64,000 nt of DNA, from positions 1 through 64,000 of the forward strand of contig JAGIBF010000041.1 in NCBI GenBank assembly GCA_017744515.1. The letters run 5' to 3'. Shown here piece by piece: positions 49,878 to 57,294 of the stretch. The DNA comes from Niastella sp. GTDB taxonomy: Bacteria > Bacteroidota > Bacteroidia > Chitinophagales > Chitinophagaceae. The notes below the pieces were generated by a model that saw only the letters and a list, made by a program, of their open reading frames with translations, did no database searches and had not been told where the DNA came from. Within the stretch, counting starts at the first letter, position 1; every line of letters begins with the position of its first letter. The position numbers and the translations under genes are program-made.

Positions 49878-49911
49878 TTTGACAATACAGGCCTTTATTC
49901 TACATTTGTAG
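49878..49911 (+). promoter_or_regulatory. blaI promoter with overlapping operator
   Basis: TTTG (49878-49881), 19 bases, TACATTTG (49901-49908): a perfect Bacteroidota promoter. The -7 box is contained in the palindrome CTACATTTGTAG (49900-49911), which matches the TACA-x2-TGTA dyad bound by BlaI/MecI proteins. The repressor would therefore block its own promoter. Confidence 0.8.
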
Positions 49912-49934
49912 AGCAACATCTAAACATGTAGAGC

Positions 49935-50306
49935 ATGCAACTATCCAAAGCAGAAGAACAATTGATGGAATACCTATGGCAGCTGGACAAGGCATTCCTC
50001 AAAGACCTGATAGAATGTTTCCCGGAGCCCAGGCCCGCTACCACTACCGTGGTCACGCTGCTCAAAAGAATGCAGGAAAAAGGATTTGTAGACCACAAGG
50101 TATTCGGCAACTCCCGGCAATATTTTCCCAGGGTCAAAAAGGCCGACTATTTCTCGAAACATGTTAATGGCATGATCAAGAATTTTTTCAACGACTCAGC
50201 CCTGCAGTTTGCTTCCTTCTTCACCAAATCCACCAAACTCACGGCTAAGGAATTGGAAGAGTTAAGAAAGATCATCGACCAGGAAATCGAAAAAAAGAAA
50301 AAATGA
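49935..50306 (+). CDS. blaI: BlaI/MecI/CopY family repressor
   Basis: A 123-residue dimeric winged-helix repressor. It starts MQLSKAEEQLMEYLWQLDKA, the usual first helix, followed by PATTTVVTLLKRMQEKGFV (recognition helix and wing) and a helical dimer tail ending in a Lys-rich stretch (EKKKK). It sits 24 bases behind a promoter whose -7 box lies in a BlaI-type dyad, so it is autoregulated. Its 3' end overlaps the M56 gene by 4 bases (ATGA), the standard two-gene unit. The regulon beyond itself is unknown; a beta-lactamase gene is not in this window. Confidence 0.95.
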   Translation: MQLSKAEEQLMEYLWQLDKAFLKDLIECFPEPRPATTTVVTLLKRMQEKGFVDHKVFGNSRQYFPRVKKADYFSKHVNGMIKNFFNDSALQFASFFTKSTKLTAKELEELRKIIDQEIEKKKK

Positions 50307-51766
50307 TCACCTACATCATTAAACTAACAGTTTGCTCAGCCTTGTTACTGCTGGTATACAGGCTGTTGCTGCAACGTGAAAAAATGTATGCCTTCAACAG
50401 AGGCTACCTGTTGTTTAGCATCCTGTTTTCATTGCTGATCCCCTTCATCACTTTTGAAGTACAGGTGGCTGGTGCAACACCCGAAGAAATATTATTGCCA
50501 CTCAATATTCCTTTTGATACACCTGATCCTGCACAAGCAGCAGTGACAAAAACAAACAGCCTTACCCTGGAGCAGGCAGCCATCACCATTTATCTCCTGG
50601 TCACAATGCTGCTGTTGGCCCGCTTTCTGCGTAACCTATACCGTATTCGCCGGGCAATTGCCGGCAACAATATCCTGCACTATAATGGCGCAAAACTTAT
50701 ACTGACCAACCGGAATATACCTGCACATACATTCCTGTCCTACATTTTTATTAGTCAGGAAGATTATGACAACCCTGCCACACGCACCATCCTATTGACC
50801 CATGAGCTATCACACGTGCGCCAAAAACATTCCCTGGATGTACTGTTTATAGAACTGCTATTAGTGATTTGCTGGTTCAACCCTTCACTGGTCTTTTATA
50901 AAAGATCGATGCAACTGAACCATGAACTGCAGGCCGATGACGCAGTGATCAAAACACATGATGATATTCCCGGCTATCAGCATTTATTGCTGGATAAAAT
51001 AGAACAACAATCAGCTACGCCGCTTACCTCACCCTTCAATTATTTTATCACCAAAAAAAGATTGACCATGATGACAAAATCCCCCAACAGCAGGCGGATC
51101 GCCTGCCTGCAACTGGCCTTGCTGCCTTTATTCATCGCAGGAATATTCCTGTTTAGCGGCAGAACGTATGCTCAGGAAAAAGCACCTGAAAAGAAAAAAA
51201 CGGAGAATACAACACCCATAAAGGAACCCCGGGACACCGTAAGACGGGTAGGCACCATCATGTTTGAAAAACAGTATCCTTCCGGTCCGGGTGTATCCGC
51301 CGAAGAACTGAAAGAGTTCAATGCCATCCTTGACAGAAGTACTACCGATGGCCAAAAACACCTGAGCTATAAGTTTTCCAAAGAAGATAAGATAAGACTC
51401 AAAACTTTGTACACTACCATGAGCACAGAGCAAAGAAAAGATTTCCCTGCCCTGATGTTCAGCAAGCGACCTGCCCGCAAGTCGCCCACAGCCCAACAAC
51501 TACAGAATTGGCAGGACCCGAAGATGTATGGCGTTTGGATCGATAACAAACGAGTAAGCAACGAAGTCCTGGCCAACTACAAACCTGCAGACTTTGCCTT
51601 GTTCTATGTGAGCAAGCTTTCCAAAAACGCAGTCAATTATGGTAAACACTATGTACAAATTGATCTACATACCCCAGCCGATTACGACAAAACGTACAAA
51701 GACGATGAACTCCTGGTGTTTGTATTCAAAAGAGTGACAGTCAAGGAGACCATAAAAGAACAATAG
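50303..51766 (+). CDS. M56 family peptidase, BlaR1-like sensor with non-penicillin-binding C-terminus
   Basis: A 487-residue membrane protein. It has N-terminal helices (about residues 4-22, 35-50 and 94-110), then a gluzincin core with LTHELSHVRQKHSLD (H167, E168, H171) and QLNHELQADDAV, and a further helix near residue 275-290 (LALLPLFIAGIFLFSG). The C-terminal part (about 200 residues) does not contain the penicillin-binding SxxK domain of true BlaR1; instead it has MYGVWIDNKRVSNEVLANY and YGKHYVQIDLHT, a block I associate with Bacteroidota M56 proteins. It should cleave the BlaI-type repressor on sensing a signal that is not a beta-lactam. It overlaps blaI by 4 bases. Confidence 0.92.
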   Translation: MITYIIKLTVCSALLLLVYRLLLQREKMYAFNRGYLLFSILFSLLIPFITFEVQVAGATPEEILLPLNIPFDTPDPAQAAVTKTNSLTLEQAAITIYLLVTMLLLARFLRNLYRIRRAIAGNNILHYNGAKLILTNRNIPAHTFLSYIFISQEDYDNPATRTILLTHELSHVRQKHSLDVLFIELLLVICWFNPSLVFYKRSMQLNHELQADDAVIKTHDDIPGYQHLLLDKIEQQSATPLTSPFNYFITKKRLTMMTKSPNSRRIACLQLALLPLFIAGIFLFSGRTYAQEKAPEKKKTENTTPIKEPRDTVRRVGTIMFEKQYPSGPGVSAEELKEFNAILDRSTTDGQKHLSYKFSKEDKIRLKTLYTTMSTEQRKDFPALMFSKRPARKSPTAQQLQNWQDPKMYGVWIDNKRVSNEVLANYKPADFALFYVSKLSKNAVNYGKHYVQIDLHTPADYDKTYKDDELLVFVFKRVTVKETIKEQ

Positions 51767-51816
51767 AGATACTCATTATCAATAACTTATAGTCTTCAAC
51801 CGGTAATCCGGTCTTC

Positions 51817-51851
51817 AGCCCGTCCGTTTTTTCCTCCGGATGGGCTTTTTT
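51817..51851 (+). terminator. terminator of the blaI-M56 operon
   Basis: AGCCCGTCCG (51817-51826) pairs with CGGATGGGCT (51837-51846), one G-T pair, followed by a run of six T. Clear intrinsic terminator 51 bases past the M56 stop. Confidence 0.92.
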
Positions 51852-51936
51852 ATGCCCACCCCTCACCCGCCATTAAGAAAACATTAGAAAGAAAAGGTCT
51901 CAACCCTTAATTTTGGAGCTTTATATTTTGTGAACT

Positions 51937-52908
51937 ATGCCGCAAGACAAAAACCGCCAATTTCTTGAATTTGAGAAACCCATTAAAGAACTGTTCGATG
52001 ACATTGAAGGGCTGAAGCAGAAGCAAGAGAAGAGCAAGATTGACCTGAGCGACCCCATCAGAAAACTGGAAGAAAGGGTAATAGAGACCCGCAGGGCCAT
52101 TACCCAAAACCTGACCCCCTGGCAAAAAGTACAGCTGAGCCGCCACCCGGACCGCCCCTATACACTCAAATACATCGATAAACTTACCACTGATTTTGTA
52201 GAACTGTTTGGCGACCGTAATGTACGCGACGACAAAGCCATGGTAGGAGGCTTTGCCTCACTCGACGGCAAAACCGTCATGATCATCGGGCAGCAAAAAG
52301 GCATCAACACCAAAGCACGCCAGCTTCGCAACTTTGGAATGGCCAACCCCGAAGGCTATCGCAAGGCCCTGCGCCTGATGAAGCTGGCCGAGAAGTTCAA
52401 CAAACCAGTCATTACCTTAATAGATACACCCGGCGCCTACCCCGGCCTGGAAGCTGAAGAAAGAGGACAAGGCGAGGCCATTGCCCGCAACATCTATGAA
52501 ATGATGCGCCTCAAAGTACCGGTGATCTGCGTGGTGATCGGTGAGGGAGCATCAGGTGGAGCCCTGGGCATTGGTGTAGGCGACAAAGTATTCATGCTGG
52601 AAAACACCTGGTACACGGTGATCTCCCCCGAAAGTTGCAGCTCTATCCTATGGCGCAGCTGGGACCAGAAAGAAAAAGCTGCCGAGCAGTTGAAACTCAC
52701 ACCCGATTATATGCACCAGTTTGGTATCATCGACGAGATCATTCCGGAACCTGTAGGTGGCGCCCACTGGGATTATGCAGAAGCAGCCAATCTGCTGAAA
52801 CCCTACCTGATCAACACAATCAATGAGCTGAACCAGTTGACACCCGAACAACGCATACAAAAACGCATTGAGAAGTTCAGCAAGATGGGCTTCTATGATG
52901 AAGTATAA
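51937..52908 (+). CDS. accA: acetyl-CoA carboxylase carboxyltransferase subunit alpha
   Basis: A 323-residue cytoplasmic enzyme subunit for the first step of fatty acid synthesis; with AccD it transfers CO2 from biotin to acetyl-CoA to give malonyl-CoA. Start [20 protein letters not shown] is the usual AccA opening with a coiled-coil segment ([13 protein letters not shown]), followed by the crotonase-fold core with [25 protein letters not shown] (in parts: about residues 166-190), [16 protein letters not shown] and [21 protein letters not shown]. Length is typical. It stands alone, and a -7-like sequence (TATATTTTG) lies close before its start. The next gene, dapA, has its own promoter. Confidence 0.98.
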   Translation: MPQDKNRQFLEFEKPIKELFDDIEGLKQKQEKSKIDLSDPIRKLEERVIETRRAITQNLTPWQKVQLSRHPDRPYTLKYIDKLTTDFVELFGDRNVRDDKAMVGGFASLDGKTVMIIGQQKGINTKARQLRNFGMANPEGYRKALRLMKLAEKFNKPVITLIDTPGAYPGLEAEERGQGEAIARNIYEMMRLKVPVICVVIGEGASGGALGIGVGDKVFMLENTWYTVISPESCSSILWRSWDQKEKAAEQLKLTPDYMHQFGIIDEIIPEPVGGAHWDYAEAANLLKPYLINTINELNQLTPEQRIQKRIEKFSKMGFYDEV

Positions 52909-52984
52909 GCATGCTACTTTCTGCTTGCAGCTGTATATTTAACAGCAATAGATAACAATCAGCAGGCAGTTTCTTACATAAAAA

Positions 52985-53016
52985 TTTGGGTGGAATACAT
53001 TTGCTGATTATTTTTG
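52985..53016 (+). promoter_or_regulatory. promoter of the dapA leader
   Basis: TTTG (52985-52988), 20 bases, TATTTTTG (53009-53016): both boxes match the Bacteroidota consensus exactly. Transcription should start near 53021-53023, just in front of the ATG of the leader frame (53025). A second possible -7 box, TACATTTG at 52996-53003, lies just upstream. Confidence 0.8.
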
Positions 53017-53024
53017 GACCCATC

Positions 53025-53087
53025 ATGCAAAACATAAAGAAGCATACAAAGCAAGTCAAGAAACACTCCACGTACGGGGAAGGTTAA
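53025..53087 (+). CDS. lysine-rich leader peptide of dapA
   Basis: A 20-codon frame, product MQNIKKHTKQ-VKKHSTYGEG, beginning 2-4 bases after the predicted start of transcription. Five of 20 codons are Lys (codons 5, 6, 9, 12, 13). The final four codons (TAC GGG GAA GGT, then TAA) form the 5' arm of a possible antiterminator with the terminator just before dapA. The next gene makes a committed step of lysine synthesis. Together this suggests a leader peptide that senses charged tRNA-Lys. No such leader for dapA in Bacteroidota is known to me. The peptide might instead be a small functional protein; conservation would decide. Confidence 0.6.
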   Translation: MQNIKKHTKQVKKHSTYGEG

Positions 53088-53147
53088 AGACAGATTTGTA
53101 TGTCTGAAATATATCGAAGCCTTCCCGTAGCGGGAAGGTTTTTTTTT
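53074..53147 (+). promoter_or_regulatory. probable attenuator of dapA
   Basis: ACGGGGAAGG (53074-53083), inside the last leader codons, is complementary to CCTTCCCGT (53120-53128) with one bulged G, so it can form an antiterminator that destroys the terminator hairpin. A small hairpin AGACA/TGTCT (53088-53092, 53101-53105) lies between. A ribosome at the leader stop codon would cover the first arm and let the terminator form; a ribosome held at an early Lys codon would leave it free. This is structural inference. Confidence 0.6.
53120..53147 (+). terminator. intrinsic terminator in the dapA leader
   Basis: CCTTCCCG (53120-53127) and CGGGAAGG (53131-53138) form a perfect 8-bp GC-rich stem with a TAG loop, followed by nine T residues. 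It lies only 46 bases before the dapA start and about 100 bases after the promoter, so it cannot be the normal end of accA alone; it is placed as a regulatory terminator. Confidence 0.92.
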
Positions 53148-53193
53148 GCAGCTATACCAATCACGACACCATCAATTTAAAACCAACAATAGA

Positions 53194-54075
53194 ATGTCGC
53201 TCAGGCAAACATTACAAGGCACAGGCGTAGCACTCGTTACCCCCTTCAAAACAAACACCCAGGTCGATTTCGATGCATTAGGCAAACTCATCGACTTCGT
53301 GATCAAGGGAGGCATAGAATACATCGTAACGCTGGGAACCACCGGCGAGACCCCTACCCTCAGCAAGGATGAAAAGAAGGACATCATACTATACACGTAT
53401 GAAAAGGTAAACGGCCGTGTACCTGTAGTAGTAGGCATTGGCGGCAATGACACACAAGAGCTATTGAAAGACCTGCAATACTTCCCGCTCGATAAAGCAA
53501 CAGCCGTACTGAGCGCCAGCCCCTATTACAACAAGCCATCACAGGAAGGCATCTTCCAGCACTATAAAATGCTGGCGGCAGCTTCCCCTAAACCAATATT
53601 ACTGTACAATGTACCGGGCCGCACAGGCAGGAACATGACTGCCGCCACAACCCTTCGCCTGGCCAATGAAGTACCGAACATCGCAGGTATCAAAGAAGCC
53701 AGCGGTGACATGGCACAATGCAGTCTGATACTCCGCGACCGCCCCGAAAACTTCCTGGTAGTAAGCGGCGATGATGCCCTGACCTTTGCTCAGACAACCA
53801 CTGGCATGGATGGCGTCATCAGCGTAGCAGCCAACGCATTCCCCCAACAATTTACCGATATGGTACGTAATAGCTTAAAGGCCGACCTGAAAGGAGCTAA
53901 GAAGCTAAACGATCAATTGATAGAAGCCTATGACCTGATGTTTGCAGAAAACAACCCGGCTGGCGTGAAAGCATTCTTAACCGAACTGGGACTCATTGAA
54001 AATAACCTGCGCCTGCCGATGACACCTTTGAGCGAAGGATTATACAAACAAGTAAAAACGTATTTGAAGAAATAA
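53194..54075 (+). CDS. dapA: 4-hydroxy-tetrahydrodipicolinate synthase
   Basis: A 293-residue cytoplasmic TIM-barrel enzyme that condenses pyruvate with aspartate semialdehyde in the lysine/diaminopimelate pathway. I chose ATG 53194 (MSLRQTLQGTGVALVTPF); an upstream in-frame start falls inside the leader terminator. Active-site features: GTTGETPTLS (about residues 48-57), Y111, Y138 in LLYNVPGRTGRN, and the Schiff-base lysine in AGIKEASGD (K167). Length typical. The gene is transcribed from its own promoter at 52985 through a leader with a Lys-rich peptide and terminator, which suggests control by lysine supply. REP units follow it. Confidence 0.98.
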   Translation: MSLRQTLQGTGVALVTPFKTNTQVDFDALGKLIDFVIKGGIEYIVTLGTTGETPTLSKDEKKDIILYTYEKVNGRVPVVVGIGGNDTQELLKDLQYFPLDKATAVLSASPYYNKPSQEGIFQHYKMLAAASPKPILLYNVPGRTGRNMTAATTLRLANEVPNIAGIKEASGDMAQCSLILRDRPENFLVVSGDDALTFAQTTTGMDGVISVAANAFPQQFTDMVRNSLKADLKGAKKLNDQLIEAYDLMFAENNPAGVKAFLTELGLIENNLRLPMTPLSEGLYKQVKTYLKK

Positions 54076-54095
54076 ACCAGTCACCCTGAATCGCT

Positions 54096-54129
54096 GTCAC
54101 CCTGAGCCTGTCGAAGGGCTGTCGAAGGG
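54096..54129. repeat. REP unit with a second partial core
   Basis: GTCACCCTGAGCCTGTCGAA followed by GGG (54096-54118), then a second CTGTCGAAGGG (54119-54129). It is the inverse of the unit at 16813. It lies directly downstream of dapA. Confidence 0.8.
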
Positions 54130-54255
54130 TTGAGAGTATTCATCGGAAGAAATAATTAAAGGAACTGGGTTAGTAAGCGGCGTAAAGTTTCATTCTGTCA
54201 TGGAATGGCTTTGCGCCTTTTTTTATGATGTCAGAGTTTATCCCGCTCTGCGGGA

Positions 54256-54270
54256 CTGAGCCTGTCGAAG
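54256..54270. repeat. REP unit
   Basis: CTGAGCCTGTCGAAG, preceded by a small hairpin TCCCG-CTCTG-CGGGA (54241-54255). It ends six bases before the RNase Z stop. Together with 54096 it frames the convergent dapA and rnz 3' ends. Confidence 0.75.
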
Positions 54271-54275
54271 CCTGT

Positions 54276-55178
54276 TTAAACTTTATACGTCACCCCCTCC
54301 AAAGCAAGATCAGTATTCGGAAACACCCCACAGGCCTCTTCTTTGAAGATATCCAGCTTGTCATATTTGGAGCTGAAATGCCCGATCAGCAAGCGGCCCA
54401 CATTGGCCTTTTTAGCAATACAGGCAGCCTGCTCTGTAGTAGAGTGAAAGCGGCTGGCGGCCCTGTCATTGAGGTCTTTGAGATAAGTAGTCTCATGATA
54501 TAAAATATCCACGCCCCGAACTTTATCGATCAGCTCTTCATCATACAGCGTGTCTGCACTATAAGCATAAGATTGCGGCTTGGGCGCTGCTTCAGTTACC
54601 CATTCATTCCGGATCAGCTCCCCCACCTTGTTCGTATAATCTTCACCCTGCTTAAGCCGGTCATAAAAAGCAGCAGGCACACCATAGCGGATAGCCTTCT
54701 CAGGATTTACCCGGCGCGGAGCCTTTACCTGGTCAAAACGAAAACCCCAGCACGGAATGCGGTGCTTGGTAGCAAAACAGGAAACCTTATACCGGTCAGT
54801 TTTTACCAATACCCCCTCCTCACCCAACGGATGAAAATGCAGCGGGTAAGGCAAAACAGTGGAAGCAGCCTTCAATTGAAGATCAAGGATCGCTTGCAGC
54901 GGCGCAGGCGCATACAGATGCAACTCGTGCTCCCGGTGCAATAAACCCATGCTATTGATGAAACCCGGCAACCCGAAATAATGGTCGCCATGCAGATGTG
55001 AGATGAAGATGTGATTGATACGGCCCCAGCGAATGCGGTACTTCGACAACTGGACCTGGGTACCCTCTCCGCAGTCAACGAGGAATAAATGGTCGTCCAA
55101 CGTCACCAGTTGCGACGTCGGATGCCGGTCGTAAGCCGGTAGCGCCGAATTATTTCCCAGTATAGTAACCGCAAGCAT
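54276..55178 (-). CDS. rnz: ribonuclease Z
   Basis: A 300-residue cytoplasmic zinc endonuclease that matures tRNA 3' ends. Features: N-terminal LAVTILGNNSALPAYDRHPT with FLVDCGEGTQVQL, the metal motif SHLHGDH (H61, H63, D65, H66), HYFGLPGFINSMGLL, the PxKxGxL-like flexible arm region, ADTLYDEELID with a ligand Asp, HETTYL and a final IGHFSSKYD. Length and order match bacterial RNase Z (ElaC). It matters for tRNAs without encoded CCA, such as the tRNA-Asp in this window. Convergent with dapA, with REP units between. Confidence 0.96.
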   Translation of the reverse strand: MLAVTILGNNSALPAYDRHPTSQLVTLDDHLFLVDCGEGTQVQLSKYRIRWGRINHIFISHLHGDHYFGLPGFINSMGLLHREHELHLYAPAPLQAILDLQLKAASTVLPYPLHFHPLGEEGVLVKTDRYKVSCFATKHRIPCWGFRFDQVKAPRRVNPEKAIRYGVPAAFYDRLKQGEDYTNKVGELIRNEWVTEAAPKPQSYAYSADTLYDEELIDKVRGVDILYHETTYLKDLNDRAASRFHSTTEQAACIAKKANVGRLLIGHFSSKYDKLDIFKEEACGVFPNTDLALEGVTYKV

Positions 55179-55276
55179 CCCGTAAAAAGAGGTTTAAACT
55201 GCCAGTAAGACGTCCACACAGCCAGTAAAGCTGCTTAACATCGCTAAATTAACTGATTACCATATAATAACGCAAA

Positions 55277-56158
55277 TCAATAACGTTCAATTGTACGTAA
55301 AATGTCAGGCAGGTAACCTTTTCCAAATAAATTGAGGTGAATTAATAGCGGATAGAGATTACAAACCTCCCATTGTTCGCGATAATTAGGTGCTGGCGGG
55401 GCATAATAAAAATAGCTGTCATAAAAAGCCTGGTCAAAACCACCAAACAAAGTGGTCATAGCCATATCCACAGCAGGGTAGCCATAATACACAGCAGGGT
55501 CTATTAAAACAGGTTGCTGGTTATCATCACATAAAAAGTTACCACTCCACAAGTCACCATGCAATAAGCCGGGCACTTGGACAGGGAAAATAGAAGGAAG
55601 AATCTTATACAAACCTTCAAACAGCCTCACCTGCCCAGAAGCCAGCAATTGCTTGTCCAAAGCCAGTTTGAGTTGTGGCTCCAGACGACGCTGAATAAAG
55701 AAATTACACCAATTGGCCATCGGCTCATTATACTGCGGCAAGGCGCCCATATAATTATTGGAATCAAAACCAAACCCCTCCTGCGAAGTTCCATGCAGAG
55801 CCGCCAGCTGCCTGCCAAAGGATTCCCAGAAGTCAGTTGACTTGAGCCCCTGCTCAATCCATTCCAATACCAACACCTGGTAGGAGCCTGCTACCCCGGT
55901 GGCTATCACGCCGGGCGTACGGATCAGCCTGGCAGCCGCCAAAGCTTCCAGCCCCTGCTGCTCAAACACAAACAGAGAAGGATAATCAACAGCAGAATTG
56001 ATCTTGACAAAAAAACGATTACCGGAGTTGGTAACCACCTGATAAGTATCATTAATAGAACCACCGCCTACAGCACTAAAGCGGATGGAAGTAATAGCTG
56101 TACCAGCTGCGGCCTGAAGTATTTCCAACACATATTGATGAACAGCAGCAGGAACCAT
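55277..56158 (-). CDS. fructosamine kinase-like protein
   Basis: A 293-residue cytoplasmic kinase of the fructosamine/ketosamine-3-kinase family, which phosphorylates sugar-protein adducts so that they fall off (protein deglycation). Signature: GGGSINDTYQV, FFVKINSA (ATP Lys), VLVLEWIEQG, LHGDLWSGNFL (catalytic loop with Asp) and LIDPAVYYGYPAVDMAMTTLFGGF. Length as in the family (about 290). It starts 48 bases after the stop of the heptose kinase gene on the same strand; an octamer repeat lies in between. The true substrate in bacteria is usually not known. Confidence 0.93.
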   Translation of the reverse strand: MVPAAVHQYVLEILQAAAGTAITSIRFSAVGGGSINDTYQVVTNSGNRFFVKINSAVDYPSLFVFEQQGLEALAAARLIRTPGVIATGVAGSYQVLVLEWIEQGLKSTDFWESFGRQLAALHGTSQEGFGFDSNNYMGALPQYNEPMANWCNFFIQRRLEPQLKLALDKQLLASGQVRLFEGLYKILPSIFPVQVPGLLHGDLWSGNFLCDDNQQPVLIDPAVYYGYPAVDMAMTTLFGGFDQAFYDSYFYYAPPAPNYREQWEVCNLYPLLIHLNLFGKGYLPDILRTIERY

Positions 56159-56171
56159 ATTCGTTGCCTTT

Positions 56172-56205
56172 CCTTTTCAACCTGTTAACACATTAACTTG
56201 TCAAC
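56172..56205 (-). repeat. octamer tandem repeat, copy 1
   Basis: On the minus strand four 8-base units read GTTGACAA, GTTAATGT, GTTAACAG, GTTGAAAA, then GG. A second such block lies at 58909-58942. Both lie immediately behind the stop of a minus-strand gene and share the last 13 bases CAGGTTGAAAAGG. Confidence 0.65.
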
Positions 56206-56206
56206 C

Positions 56207-57202
56207 CTACTTCAACAACAACTTACACTCCTCCAGCAGTTTCTCCTTGTCTATCGCCACAGTACCCACCTCTTCACATACAAGGCCGCCGGCAATATTG
56301 GCCACCTCAGCCATCAGATCAATACTTTTGGTAGCCGTATACACAAGAGAAGCTACGGCAATAACAGTATCACCGGCGCCCGATACATCGGCAATATTGC
56401 GCAAATGAGAAGGAATAATGCGGGAAGCGTCGTGATTATGATAGAATACCCCCTTTTCAGAGAGCGTAATAAACGAAATATGATGCCCGAGCCTTTCCTG
56501 CAGCTGATTATGAATGTCAGTGAGCGTATCTATGTTCACATCCTCTACCAGCAGGTTCAGGCCATCCTTTACCTCTTTCATATTGGGTTTGAAAATGTCC
56601 ACACCGGCATAAGCAAAGAAGTTCTTGCGCTTAGGGTCCACCGTGGTGATTACTTTATGCTTTTTGCACAATGCAATCACTTCTCTGATCACCTTTTCAG
56701 TAAGCACCCCTTTATTATAATCTTCCAGTACAATGGCCTGCGGCTTTTCAGTAACGATATACTTTTCCACCATTTGCAACACGGCCAGTTCATCCTCCGC
56801 GGAAAGGTCCCTGGTAGTTTCCGAGTCGAGGCGCATCATCTGCTGATTGCGGCTGATGATACGCACCTTATTAGTAGTGATACGGGAAGCAGAAGACAAT
56901 AAGAAGCTGGTATTGATACCGGCCTGATCAAACAGTCCTTTCAGCAAAACACTGTCATCATCCCGCCCGGTTACCGATAAAGCCGTTACCTGCGCACCCA
57001 GCGATACGAGGTTCAGGGCAACGTTACCCGCCCCGCCAATACGGTGCTCCTTTTTGTCCAATGCCACCACGGGCACAGGAGCTTCAGGAGAAATACGGTC
57101 TACATGCCCCCACCAATATGTGTCCAGCATCACGTCACCGATAACCCCAACCTTAATACCTTCGAACTGAGCAAATAATTTGTCGAAATCAAAGACAGCC
57201 AT
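56207..57202 (-). CDS. rfaE1: D-glycero-beta-D-manno-heptose-7-phosphate kinase
   Basis: A 331-residue PfkB-type sugar kinase, matching the kinase half of the heptose enzyme (HldE/RfaE) used for lipopolysaccharide core synthesis. Marks: VGVIGDVMLDTYWWGHVDRISPEAPVPV (in parts, about residues 18-45), RIGGAGNVALNLVSLGA, YNKGVLTEKVIREVI, DPKRKNF, and the PfkB C-terminal signature DVSGAGDTVIAVASL with the catalytic Asp. There is no nucleotidyltransferase half, so the adenylyltransferase should be separate. Minus strand, upstream of the fructosamine-kinase-like gene. Confidence 0.93.
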   Translation of the reverse strand: MAVFDFDKLFAQFEGIKVGVIGDVMLDTYWWGHVDRISPEAPVPVVALDKKEHRIGGAGNVALNLVSLGAQVTALSVTGRDDDSVLLKGLFDQAGINTSFLLSSASRITTNKVRIISRNQQMMRLDSETTRDLSAEDELAVLQMVEKYIVTEKPQAIVLEDYNKGVLTEKVIREVIALCKKHKVITTVDPKRKNFFAYAGVDIFKPNMKEVKDGLNLLVEDVNIDTLTDIHNQLQERLGHHISFITLSEKGVFYHNHDASRIIPSHLRNIADVSGAGDTVIAVASLVYTATKSIDLMAEVANIAGGLVCEEVGTVAIDKEKLLEECKLLLK

Positions 57203-57294
57203 ATTGCAACATTCTTTTATAATACCTAAGCAATTTGCAAGGTATTATATTTTGCCGAAAGCAATGCAATATTGATGCAAGATCCGGGAGTGAC

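Noticed and set aside
52909-53193. A lysine riboswitch before dapA
   Set aside because: The leader is only about 125 bases up to the terminator and lacks room for the five-helix L box; the short Lys-rich frame gives a simpler account.
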